Shown one piece after another: positions 1 through 6,751 of a stretch of 50,831 bases of DNA; the first letter of the stretch is position 1; each line of letters starts with the position of its first letter. Under the pieces are notes generated by a model that did no database searches, had not been told where the DNA came from, and worked only from the letters and a program-made list of their open reading frames with translations. A program made the translations under genes and the position numbers. Source of the DNA: an uncultured Peptococcaceae bacterium (GTDB lineage: Bacteria; Bacillota; Peptococcia; Peptococcales; Peptococcaceae); assembly GCA_949743265.1 (NCBI GenBank), contig CATJSX010000100.1, forward strand, positions 1-50,831, given 5' to 3'.

Positions 1-227
1 AACATTTCATCATGGTCAAGTAACCACTCTGTTGTTGGGTCAGGCTTTGGCGCTGGCGGATTTTCTTTTAATTCCAGCCATACTTGATAGACTTCTTCTG
101 CACTCTGTCCTGTTTCATCGTTATCTGTGAAGACTTGACCTTCATCTGTGATATAAAATCTATCCCAAAACATTCTGCATGGTTCTACTTTTTCTAATAG
201 CGCCTCTTTTTCTTCTTGACTTATCAT
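1..227 (-). CDS. Small phage protein, 3' end outside window
   Basis: This open frame starts at an ATG at 225-227 and runs off the left edge of the window, giving at least 75 residues. A good ribosome binding site (AAGGAGA) lies 10 bases before the start. The product is hydrophilic, acidic and proline-rich near the cut end, with no membrane segment. I do not recognise the family. It lies directly downstream of the tail fibre on the same strand, where P2-like phages often carry tail-fibre assembly or other small late proteins, so a tail-related role is a positional guess only. Confidence 0.6.
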   Translation of the reverse strand, partial: MISQEEKEALLEKVEPCRMFWDRFYITDEGQVFTDNDETGQSAEEVYQVWLELKENPPAPKPDPTTEWLLDHDEM

Positions 228-390
228 TCTTCCACCATCTCCTTCCGTTTAACAGGATCAACTCTATTTTCTCCACTGGATTTTCATTCCAGCCACTAAA
301 AAAGGTATTCGATGTTCTACTCTTACCGAATACCCCTCCCCGATATAGAATACATGTTTGTGTTATCCATTGCTTCTTCATTTCTCTCAT
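160..390 (-). CDS. Possible small phage protein (doubtful)
   Basis: A 76-codon frame follows the tail fibre and overlaps the next gene by 68 bases. The central part (about residues 24-50) looks protein-like and ends in a basic stretch, but no convincing ribosome binding site precedes either possible ATG, and its 3' end lies inside the better supported gene that starts at 227. It may be a genuine small overlapping late gene or chance coding. No family is recognised. Confidence 0.25.
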   Translation of the reverse strand: MREMKKQWITQTCILYRGGVFGKSRTSNTFFSGWNENPVEKIELILLNGRRWWKNDKSRRKRGAIRKSRTMQNVLG

Positions 391-400
391 TGGTTTTTGC

Positions 401-1114
401 TTATATTGGAAAGCCGCCCTTGCCTATAATACTTACTGTTTCTGCTGTTGCATCATATAGCTTTATTCCTCCTCTGGCATTAACTACCGTTCTCATAGTC
501 GCTACCCCACCTTCTCCAATAACCATCATCGCTATATCTTTAGGGGGTCTAAATCCTTCCGGTAAAGCAAATAAAATGGTCCCTCTATCCGTTAGCCCTT
601 TTCTTATATCAAAATCCACATTGACATATCTGCCACTTTTCGTCACTATAGCAGCACCGTTGTAATTCTCCCAGCCGTTTAACGGTTCTACTGTAATTTG
701 CTTCGTTGTGGCTACTTCTTTAAACGGATAAAGCCTCATTCTGTCCCCATCTCGGTTGGCATAAGCTACTATCATTCTTTCTCTGCTTGCTCTAGGACTA
801 TCAACCATCAACTCAATTCTAATCGCATCCCATGCACTAGCGGTACGTTCCACTAATAAGTTAATATGACTTGAATCCACATAGTCATCAAAGTATTTAG
901 GTATATCAACAATTAACTGTTTCATCAATGATTTATGAAGATTAACATTGCCGCTTGCAATAACGGTTAAATGCATGAAAACAGCGTTATTACCAATTTT
1001 ATTATTGATTTTCGCTAAATTCCCCACAAAATCGTCCTCTGCCATGTCCGCATCACTTAATCCCCTTTGCTCCAATGTGGTATAAGTTTTCACTTGATGC
1101 TCTCTGTCATTCAC
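401..1114 (-). CDS. Tail fibre protein, C-terminal part (frame-shifted)
   Basis: The open frame has a GTG at 1114, but the readable protein continues upstream in this frame to the G-run at 1159-1164. The upstream residues (ADTAISFTGWTFWV) read like fibre sequence. This is therefore most simply the distal part of the tail fibre whose N-terminal part ends at 1149. Removing one G from the run joins the two into a protein of about 490 residues. The distal part of a fibre normally carries the receptor-binding region. No ribosome binding site supports independent translation from 1114. The end at 401 precedes small phage genes. Confidence 0.6.
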   Translation of the reverse strand: MNDREHQVKTYTTLEQRGLSDADMAEDDFVGNLAKINNKIGNNAVFMHLTVIASGNVNLHKSLMKQLIVDIPKYFDDYVDSSHINLLVERTASAWDAIRIELMVDSPRASRERMIVAYANRDGDRMRLYPFKEVATTKQITVEPLNGWENYNGAAIVTKSGRYVNVDFDIRKGLTDRGTILFALPEGFRPPKDIAMMVIGEGGVATMRTVVNARGGIKLYDATAETVSIIGKGGFPI

Positions 1115-1148
1115 CCAGAATGTCCAGCCGGTGAACGATATAGCTGTA

Positions 1149-1874
1149 TCAGCTAATACCCCCCACTCCAGAACGAATTTTCGTTAAGTTTAGGCTCCCT
1201 TGGGCTGATGGATAGACGCTGTTGGCTTGATTAACGACACAGTTAAGTATGCTGTTGGGCTGCATCGCTTGAAACAGCGTTACTATTGGCGTTGTAGCGT
1301 CAAAAGCTTCATTTACTTCAGCAAAAGAAGTATAGTGCTTATGAATCCGTTGATTGACAACTGCCACTTGGGCATCGGTATAGGCTTTACTGCTTTCTTT
1401 AGCAGCATTAACGTCTTGAATCGTTGCGATGATAGTTAACGGATTAACTTTTAAGGTAACATTTTCTGTATTGCTAACCACTGTCGTTATTTTTATAGTG
1501 ATATCTTTACTTGCTCCTTCATCAAGAACTGGCTTATAGCTTACTGGAACGGAAGCGACAGCAATCATGTCCCCTTCATCATCAAATAAACCCACTTCGC
1601 AAATGAAAAAACCGCCAATATCCGGCGGTATGGTCATTACGGTATTCAACCAGTTGGCATTTTCGGCATCAATTTCAATATAAGAAATATCACCGCGATA
1701 GCGTTCTCGTTTTAATGTTTCTTGTGCTTCCGAGGGCTGGTAGGATCCGCTTTCATCATCCTTGCCGCCATCTCCCAAAGCCATTTGTGTTATGACCAGT
1801 TTTTGGTTTAACGCTACTTTATTAGCCAATTTGGCTTTGCCAATATTGGTCCAAATCGAATAAAAGTCAGCCAT
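1149..1874 (-). CDS. Phage tail fibre, N-terminal (collar-fibre) part
   Basis: The start is the ATG at 1874, chosen because GGAAGGAG sits just before it and the protein then begins MADFYSIWTNIGKAKL, typical of the DUF3751 tail-collar-fibre N-terminal domain. That domain (about residues 1-150) attaches the fibre to the baseplate in P2-like phages. It is followed by an alanine-rich linker. The frame ends early at a TGA (1149-1151), just after a run of six Gs. One base fewer would carry the reading into the downstream 401-1159 frame. The gene begins 3 bases after tail protein I, as in P2-type baseplate operons. As it stands the product lacks its distal domain. Confidence 0.75.
   Translation of the reverse strand: MADFYSIWTNIGKAKLANKVALNQKLVITQMALGDGGKDDESGSYQPSEAQETLKRERYRGDISYIEIDAENANWLNTVMTIPPDIGGFFICEVGLFDDEGDMIAVASVPVSYKPVLDEGASKDITIKITTVVSNTENVTLKVNPLTIIATIQDVNAAKESSKAYTDAQVAVVNQRIHKHYTSFAEVNEAFDATTPIVTLFQAMQPNSILNCVVNQANSVYPSAQGSLNLTKIRSGVGGIS
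1159..1164 (-). repeat. G6 homopolymer at tail-fibre frame break
   Basis: Six consecutive Gs on the minus strand (Cs on the plus strand) sit exactly where the tail-fibre frame switches. With five Gs the two frames join without a stop; with seven the frame stops at once. It could be a slippage site, a fixed mutation or an assembly error. Confidence 0.7.
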
Positions 1875-1876
1875 AT

Positions 1877-2716
1877 TTATACTCCTTCCAATTGTTCTTC
1901 TTTGGGCAAAATGGTGATATTTTCGCTGCCTAACAGAAATCCCGTCAGACAAGTGTTCATTGTGCCAATATATTCTTTTTCAATTTTTGGCCATACTTCA
2001 ATCGTTTCACTACCCCATGTAAAACCGCTTATGCTAAGCAGCATATTAGCACTGTACTCTCGTTGACCTTTAGGGCAAACGGTGATGATTTCGCCGCTTA
2101 AAGAAAAGCCGGACAAATAGGTATTTATCTGCGCATTATGTGTTTTCACTAAAAAAGGAAATACCCGCAATGCTTCGCCGTTTTGCACACCCATGCCTAA
2201 AAAGAGAGGCAGATTATTTTTTAACTGAACCTTAAAACGTTCCAGATGTGAGCGAGCGTTTTTATTTTCTTGAATAAATAATTCCGCTTCATCCAGCTGA
2301 ACGCGGCTAAAGCCATTATTAGTTTCAATATCCACTTGAAACCGATACGGGTCACCGTCGTATTCAAACCACTCTTTAACCATAGCGTCTCCATTATAAA
2401 TAGCCTTGACCTTATCTTTAATGACTTTTGCTGTTCCAGAAAACAACTGATAAAGCAATCCGCTTTTCACCAGCTGACGCTTATTAACGATAGGCAGCGT
2501 ATTTTTGTATCCCTTTATTTTCCATTGAGCGGCTAACAAATCCAGTCCGCTTTCCGCTAAATGGTCAAGATCAGCATATACTTTAACCTTTTCGCTATGG
2601 CCTATAATCTCTTGAAAAGCAGCATTCAAGGCGGCGGAAAGAGCATGACAATGGGCTTTTGTTTTAAAATTCGGCGGCAATAAATCAAGCAGTGTGACAG
2701 TTTCTAAAGTTTTCAT
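1877..2716 (-). CDS. Phage tail protein I (P2 gpI-like)
   Basis: This baseplate protein of the P2 gpI family has the usual N-terminal region with LLPPNF near residues 13-18 and alternating aromatic and hydrophobic residues up to about residue 120. gpI links the baseplate wedge to the fibres. Here the family region is followed by about 100 residues with a thrice-repeated element (LSGFSLSGE, ISGFTWGSE and LTGFLLGSE, each followed by I-T-V-C-P or similar), suggesting a repeated beta-rich extension. It overlaps the gpJ-like gene by 4 bases at its start and is followed by the tail fibre, the standard J-I-fibre order. Confidence 0.85.
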   Translation of the reverse strand: MKTLETVTLLDLLPPNFKTKAHCHALSAALNAAFQEIIGHSEKVKVYADLDHLAESGLDLLAAQWKIKGYKNTLPIVNKRQLVKSGLLYQLFSGTAKVIKDKVKAIYNGDAMVKEWFEYDGDPYRFQVDIETNNGFSRVQLDEAELFIQENKNARSHLERFKVQLKNNLPLFLGMGVQNGEALRVFPFLVKTHNAQINTYLSGFSLSGEIITVCPKGQREYSANMLLSISGFTWGSETIEVWPKIEKEYIGTMNTCLTGFLLGSENITILPKEEQLEGV

Positions 2717-3843
2717 CGTGTTTCAAAGCCTCCGAACTCAGCATGAATAGCTGTGCATTTTGCCGTTTGTGAGGAGGTGATGACCGTATAACTCGGCTCA
2801 GCAATGATTAAACGCTTAGCGCCATTATCTAAGCAAATTTTAATGATTTCATCAGGGATAATATCTTTGCCAATTTGTCGGCTTAAGCTAGCGGTGTACT
2901 CCGCTAATCCCAGCTGAATAGCGGCTTTTATTGTTTCTGCTTCATTTTGACAGCTGTTATCGAGATAAAACGTTAAAGCAATGGTAAATTCTCTGACCTC
3001 CGGCGCTGCCACAATTAAATGGTCTGTTAACGGTCGCTGGTCAGTCATGGAATCTTTTAGCCCTTGCAAAAAGGCGTCCGTGGGTAGTTGTCCATCGTTC
3101 AAAATTATGCGCATATCGACGACGCCGGGCGTTGGCGAATCAACGGCAACATCACTAATAACTTGACTATAACTTTTAGCGAAATAACTATAAGCAGCCG
3201 CCGGACCAGCTACCGAAAAGCTATCTGGTTTTAACTCAATTCGTTGACGAAATCGTTCATCGTCTTCACGATCAGCGCCTCCCTGTGTCGGTTCAATATT
3301 TTCGACACTTGCCACATAAGGCAGCGGATCAACCAATGTATTTAACTGACCAATGGCGAATCTGTTGCCAATTAAACCAGCCGTTAGTGCTTCAACCGTC
3401 ACATCGACCCTTTGAGCACCGATGTCAATCACTTGCGGCGCTATGGTTTGAAAAAAGAGATCGCCGCCAGATGATACACGAGTACCAGCTGGAATCACTG
3501 CCGCCTCTTGCGCAGCTTCGGAGAGCACGAATCGAACGGTAGTGACAGCTTTTTGTGGAGCCAATCGTTTCACATTTAATAATGCGCCTAGCTCATCTAA
3601 ATAGCCGCCTTCTGCCCACTTGAGATAATTCATGCGGCTGTTATAGCTAATCAATTCGTACAGTTGATAAAACATGGGCAGCGTGCTAATAAGTTCAATA
3701 CGTGCGCTATCAGCGGGCTTTAATGTTTTTTGCTGGCCGGTCTGCTTATAATATTCTTCTTCATAGGCTTTAATCATAATACCTAACAACTCATCAGGTG
3801 TTTTCATCGCTTCTGGCCCAGCAAGATTGATTAAATTATCCAT
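2713..3843 (-). CDS. Baseplate J-like protein (P2 gpJ)
   Basis: This is a baseplate J family protein, a wedge component at the edge of contractile tails. It has the family's central region of beta-rich sequence (VIPAGTRVSSGGDLFFQT, residues about 115-132) and the GGADREDDERFRQRI segment typical of gpJ homologues near residue 190. I choose the ATG at 3843 over an upstream TTG at 3852; GGTGG precedes it. The length (about 376 residues) is normal. The gene overlaps gpW upstream by 8 bases and gpI downstream by 4, so the cluster is translationally coupled. Confidence 0.9.
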   Translation of the reverse strand: MDNLINLAGPEAMKTPDELLGIMIKAYEEEYYKQTGQQKTLKPADSARIELISTLPMFYQLYELISYNSRMNYLKWAEGGYLDELGALLNVKRLAPQKAVTTVRFVLSEAAQEAAVIPAGTRVSSGGDLFFQTIAPQVIDIGAQRVDVTVEALTAGLIGNRFAIGQLNTLVDPLPYVASVENIEPTQGGADREDDERFRQRIELKPDSFSVAGPAAAYSYFAKSYSQVISDVAVDSPTPGVVDMRIILNDGQLPTDAFLQGLKDSMTDQRPLTDHLIVAAPEVREFTIALTFYLDNSCQNEAETIKAAIQLGLAEYTASLSRQIGKDIIPDEIIKICLDNGAKRLIIAEPSYTVITSSQTAKCTAIHAEFGGFETR

Positions 3844-4144
3844 GGTATGCAATCACCACCTTCATCATCAATTGACCGTTTAAAGCGTCATCATGAGCAA
3901 AAATCGTATCTTTTACACTGACCTCCGGTTCGTATCGCCTAATAGCCTCCACGCATTCCGCTAAATATTTCACTTGCGCAATCGGCAGCGGCAGATCCAA
4001 AACACTCAAGTCAACACCAAATTTGCGATCATAACATACAGTACCTTTGGGCGTACTGAGCAAAGTTTTTAACCGTTCAATGACCTCTTGGGGGGCTTCC
4101 CCTTCAATTAAAGGTTCCATTTCCTCACCGTCTAACCTCTCCAT
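3836..4144 (-). CDS. Baseplate assembly protein W / gp25-like
   Basis: At 102 residues this is a small baseplate wedge protein of the GPW/gp25 family. The family signature is visible: an early stretch with LLSTPKGTVCYDRKFG (residues about 28-43) and a later I-x-x-Y-E-P-E-V motif near residue 70. It overlaps the gpU-like gene upstream by 13 bases and gpJ downstream by 8. An alternative ATG lies at 4120 but has the start too close to its purine-rich stretch, so the first ATG is kept with modest certainty. Confidence 0.85.
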   Translation of the reverse strand: MERLDGEEMEPLIEGEAPQEVIERLKTLLSTPKGTVCYDRKFGVDLSVLDLPLPIAQVKYLAECVEAIRRYEPEVSVKDTIFAHDDALNGQLMMKVVIAYHG

Positions 4145-4542
4145 GCTGTTGTTAAATATTCCTCAAACGTCAATTCCACTTTGCCGCTAATCACATGACC
4201 ATCTTTATCGACGATATCCCACATTTGGCTAACCTGTGTAATCTTCCATTTATCTACGCCGATAGCCGTACCGATGATTAACGTAAAGGCTTCACCACTA
4301 CGGCAATAGCTCAAGAATTTATCCATAATGACTTTCGGCTCTACCCCAAAGCGTTTATCAAGAATAATCGTAAGTGTCACAGTGTCTAAACCCGGTCCAG
4401 AGAATTCACTGACCGGTTTTTGTCCAATCACCTCTTGATTATTCCATCGACTGGCTATTTCGCGTTTAATTCCTTGCGGCGTTAGAATTTTATCCGCTGA
4501 TGTTTCAAAAATAATATCACCGAAACTGCCGATTTGTCCCAT
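4132..4542 (-). CDS. Phage tail protein, P2 gpU-like
   Basis: The 136-residue product begins MGQIGSFGDIIFETSADKIL, characteristic of the P2 gpU family, which forms the tail terminator that finishes tail-tube polymerisation. The region near residues 50-110 (TVTLTIILDKRFG, then a C-R-S-G-E-A-F turn and W-K-I-T-Q-V) fits the same family. In P2 gpU lies further upstream, between the tape measure and gpD. Here it stands immediately after a truncated spike gene and before gpW, an order found in some Bacillota prophages. About 90 bases without a gene separate it from the chimeric gene upstream. Confidence 0.75.
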   Translation of the reverse strand: MGQIGSFGDIIFETSADKILTPQGIKREIASRWNNQEVIGQKPVSEFSGPGLDTVTLTIILDKRFGVEPKVIMDKFLSYCRSGEAFTLIIGTAIGVDKWKITQVSQMWDIVDKDGHVISGKVELTFEEYLTTAWRG

Positions 4543-4633
4543 GAGCCACCGCCTTTCTTATTATTCTTTAAAGCCTAATGGCCAACATTGAATCTTTTAT
4601 CTTTAACTACATGAGCATCATCTGATTACTTAA

Positions 4634-5185
4634 CTAATGACCATGATGATTGGTATTGCCGCCGTCATCAATAATGCTGCCACTGGCGTGAATACTGCCA
4701 TTGACGTTAAAATTACCAGTGATAGACGTTTGGCCAGTCACATTTAAAGCAGCACAGTTAATCATGACATTACCAACAGTCGTAATCTCTACCGCTGCGG
4801 CTTGTTGTATGATCACTTTTCCTTTTGCGTCAATCGTTACATTTGCTTTGGCGTTCACAAGATTCATGTTGCCGCTATGGATGTCATACTCAAGATAGCT
4901 GTCGTCCTTATTTTTTTCCATGCGTCGGCGAATAACTTTCTTATTCAAACCGGGAATATCGTCACAATAGAATCTGCCCAAACAAAAGCCCCTTTCTGGC
5001 GCATTATCTGGTAATAATTCTTTAAATAAATAATACAAGTCGCACTCTGGAAAAAACTTCTTTGATATTTTTAACGCTTCGTCTAAATTTATAGAGCGTT
5101 TTCGTGAAAGTTTATAACCTAAAGTTTCCCTAGCAATACCAAGTTCTTGCGCGATATCTGTAATTGTAAGTTGTTTCCTTGCCAT
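4634..5185 (-). CDS. Chimera: Cro-like HTH fused to baseplate spike gpV C-terminus
   Basis: The first 55 or so residues form a helix-turn-helix (ITDIAQELGIARETLGYKL, then a FFPECDLYYLF segment) typical of small phage Cro-like or auxiliary repressors. From about residue 60 the sequence becomes the C-terminal half of a gpV/gp45 baseplate spike: GFCLGRFYCDDIP, a R-R-R-M-E-x-x-K-D-D-S-Y-x-E-Y-D segment, a beta-helical repeat region and the terminal HHGH (residues 180-183), like the metal-binding H-x-H of spike tips. The N-terminal OB domain of gpV is absent. The ATG at 5185 has a strong GGAGGTG site. The gene is divergent from the repressor at 5335, exactly where Cro belongs. The likeliest origin is an internal prophage deletion with its junction near 4990-5020. 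Confidence 0.75.
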   Translation of the reverse strand: MARKQLTITDIAQELGIARETLGYKLSRKRSINLDEALKISKKFFPECDLYYLFKELLPDNAPERGFCLGRFYCDDIPGLNKKVIRRRMEKNKDDSYLEYDIHSGNMNLVNAKANVTIDAKGKVIIQQAAAVEITTVGNVMINCAALNVTGQTSITGNFNVNGSIHASGSIIDDGGNTNHHGH

Positions 5186-5208
5186 AAAAGCACCTCCAAT
5201 TCATTTTT

Positions 5209-5221
5209 AACGCATTGCGTT
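5209..5221. promoter_or_regulatory. Phage operator O1 (13-bp palindrome)
   Basis: AACGCATTGCGTT is a palindrome around one central base. It lies between the -10 region of the leftward promoter and the Cro-like start codon. Together with two related copies it probably binds the divergent repressor and Cro-like proteins. Confidence 0.65.
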
Positions 5222-5234
5222 GCGTCTGTTATTA

Positions 5235-5262
5235 GATTATCATGCATTGCGTTTAATGTCAA
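5235..5262 (-). promoter_or_regulatory. Leftward early promoter of prophage
   Basis: On the minus strand a consensus -35 TTGACA (5257-5262) is followed about 15-17 bases on by a weaker -10 region (GATAAT or TAATCT, within 5235-5241). The operator copy at 5241-5253 lies between the two boxes, so repressor binding would block it. It would drive the chimeric gene and, in this arrangement, the baseplate genes behind it. Confidence 0.6.
5241..5253. promoter_or_regulatory. Phage operator O2 (imperfect copy)
   Basis: CATGCATTGCGTT matches the 13-bp palindrome perfectly in its right half and differs at three positions on the left. It sits inside the leftward promoter. Confidence 0.5.
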
Positions 5263-5271
5263 TATATTTTC

Positions 5272-5300
5272 TTGACTTTTTTCGCGCAATGCGTTATTAT
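5272..5300 (+). promoter_or_regulatory. Repressor maintenance promoter
   Basis: TTGACT (5272-5277) and TATTAT (5295-5300) are spaced by 17 bases and face the repressor gene at 5335. A copy of the 13-bp operator fills the spacer, suggesting that the repressor can switch off its own synthesis. Confidence 0.65.
5283..5295. promoter_or_regulatory. Phage operator O3
   Basis: CGCGCAATGCGTT differs from the consensus palindrome at its first two positions only. Its position inside the repressor promoter spacer parallels the autoregulatory operator of lambdoid switches. Confidence 0.55.
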
Positions 5301-5334
5301 TTTAATGTGATTTGACGCTAGGGGAGGATAAGCG

Positions 5335-6162
5335 ATGGACTTTTATGAAATCTTGCAAGATATAATGGAAGAAAAAAAACTAACCATTCCTGAAATTGCA
5401 CGTCGTTCTGGATTACCCGATTCTACAATTAGAAGTATGATTTCAAGGAAAAATAAGAGCATTGCGCTTGAAGTAGCTTTTAAATTATCAAAAGGATTAA
5501 ATGTATCACTTGAACGATTAAACGGAGAGAAAAGCGAAAGTTCTTTAATTGCAAACGATAATGATTATGATTTTTTTGCTGAAGGTTTTTGGCAAAAATA
5601 TGAACGTATAAGTAAGCATGATCAAGAAATAATCAATACTATTTTAGAAATTTCTTATGCTGAATATGAAAAAACGGTAATTAAAAAACAAAAGAAGAAA
5701 TGCGTTACAATAAAAGAATCTATAATTGAACCAACTTCACGTTGTCTTCCAAAAGGTATTATTTTACTTGAGGATTACAGGGAAGAAGATAAATGCGATA
5801 ATACGGTGAGTATGCCTATATACGACATTGGCGCTAGTGCCGGTACTGGTGTATTGCTTGACAGTCATTATTATGAAGTTGCCGCTATGCCTGATACTCC
5901 CATGACACGCAAAGCCAATTTTGCCGTCTGGGTAAGCGGTCACAGTATGGAACCAAAATTTAATGACGGTGATTTAGTGCTGGTGCGTACACAACCAGCC
6001 ATTGACATTGGCGAAATTGGTATATTCATTGTTAACGGCGATAGCTTTATCAAGAAGCAAGGAGAAGATAGGTTGATCAGTCTAAATCCAGACTATGACG
6101 ATATTATCATCAATGAATGGGACGAAGTTTACTGTAAAGGGAAAGTGTTAGACAAACTATAA
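5335..6162 (+). CDS. LexA-like (S24) prophage repressor
   Basis: The 275-residue protein has an N-terminal helix-turn-helix (residues about 16-40, TIPEIARRSGLPDSTIRSMI) and a C-terminal S24 peptidase-like domain. The catalytic serine is Ser204 in SGHSMEP and the general-base lysine is at about 240 (SFIKKQG). The probable self-cleavage site is the Ala-Gly pair at 169-170 (ASAGTG). Proteins of this design hold the prophage silent and cut themselves when RecA filaments form after DNA damage. The ATG follows GGGGAGG. It faces away from the Cro-like chimera across three operators and therefore very likely controls it. Confidence 0.9.
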   Translation: MDFYEILQDIMEEKKLTIPEIARRSGLPDSTIRSMISRKNKSIALEVAFKLSKGLNVSLERLNGEKSESSLIANDNDYDFFAEGFWQKYERISKHDQEIINTILEISYAEYEKTVIKKQKKKCVTIKESIIEPTSRCLPKGIILLEDYREEDKCDNTVSMPIYDIGASAGTGVLLDSHYYEVAAMPDTPMTRKANFAVWVSGHSMEPKFNDGDLVLVRTQPAIDIGEIGIFIVNGDSFIKKQGEDRLISLNPDYDDIIINEWDEVYCKGKVLDKL

Positions 6163-6186
6163 ATCGAAAAGGAGTTGATTTTAAAT

Positions 6187-6699
6187 ATGAATATGGCTCA
6201 AGAAATAGATCTAGTCACACCAGAAGAATTTGAAGCAATGGAGAAGGAAGAACGATTTAATTATGAGTTGATTAACGGTATAGTTATGATGTCTCCTAGT
6301 CCATCAAGAGAGCATCAAGTTATCTCTTTTCGCTTACAAGGAAATTTATTTCCATTTTTAAAAAACACTTCTTGTCAAGGTGCCTGCGAACTAGATATAA
6401 AATTCAACGATGATATTTTCAAACCCGATCTGATGATATTCTGTGACGAAAATGCCGAGTTGCCCGAAATCGTCTTTGAAATTCTAAGTCCATCTACTAG
6501 ACGTAAAGATTTAATTATCAAGGCAGTAAAATATGAGGAAGCTGGTATTAAAGAGTATTGGATTATTGATCCAAAAATAAAAACGGTTACTGTTCATGAT
6601 TACGTTAATCAAACAGCAGAAACTTATGCTGTCGGTGATATAATACAGTCTAACGCCAGACCAGAAATTATTATAGCAGTAGCAGACATTTTCAATTAG
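6187..6699 (+). CDS. Uma2 family (DUF820) nuclease-fold protein
   Basis: At 170 residues from the ATG at 6187 (AAAAGGAG lies 12 bases before; a TTG at 6175 is in frame) this is a Uma2 family protein with a PD-(D/E)xK nuclease fold. The pattern is visible: an acidic residue in IKFNDDIFKPDLMIF, the EIVFEILSPSTRRKD segment, and K-Y-x-x-A-G-I-K-E-Y-W-I-I-D-P. The family is common but its biological role is unsettled. Its place between repressor and integrase suggests a lysogenic accessory ('moron') gene transcribed with the repressor, possibly protecting the host or processing DNA. Confidence 0.85.
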   Translation: MNMAQEIDLVTPEEFEAMEKEERFNYELINGIVMMSPSPSREHQVISFRLQGNLFPFLKNTSCQGACELDIKFNDDIFKPDLMIFCDENAELPEIVFEILSPSTRRKDLIIKAVKYEEAGIKEYWIIDPKIKTVTVHDYVNQTAETYAVGDIIQSNARPEIIIAVADIFN

Positions 6700-6751
6700 A
6701 CAATATCGTCTTCTGTACTCTGTATTTACATTATTGATAGAGGTGAAGCGT

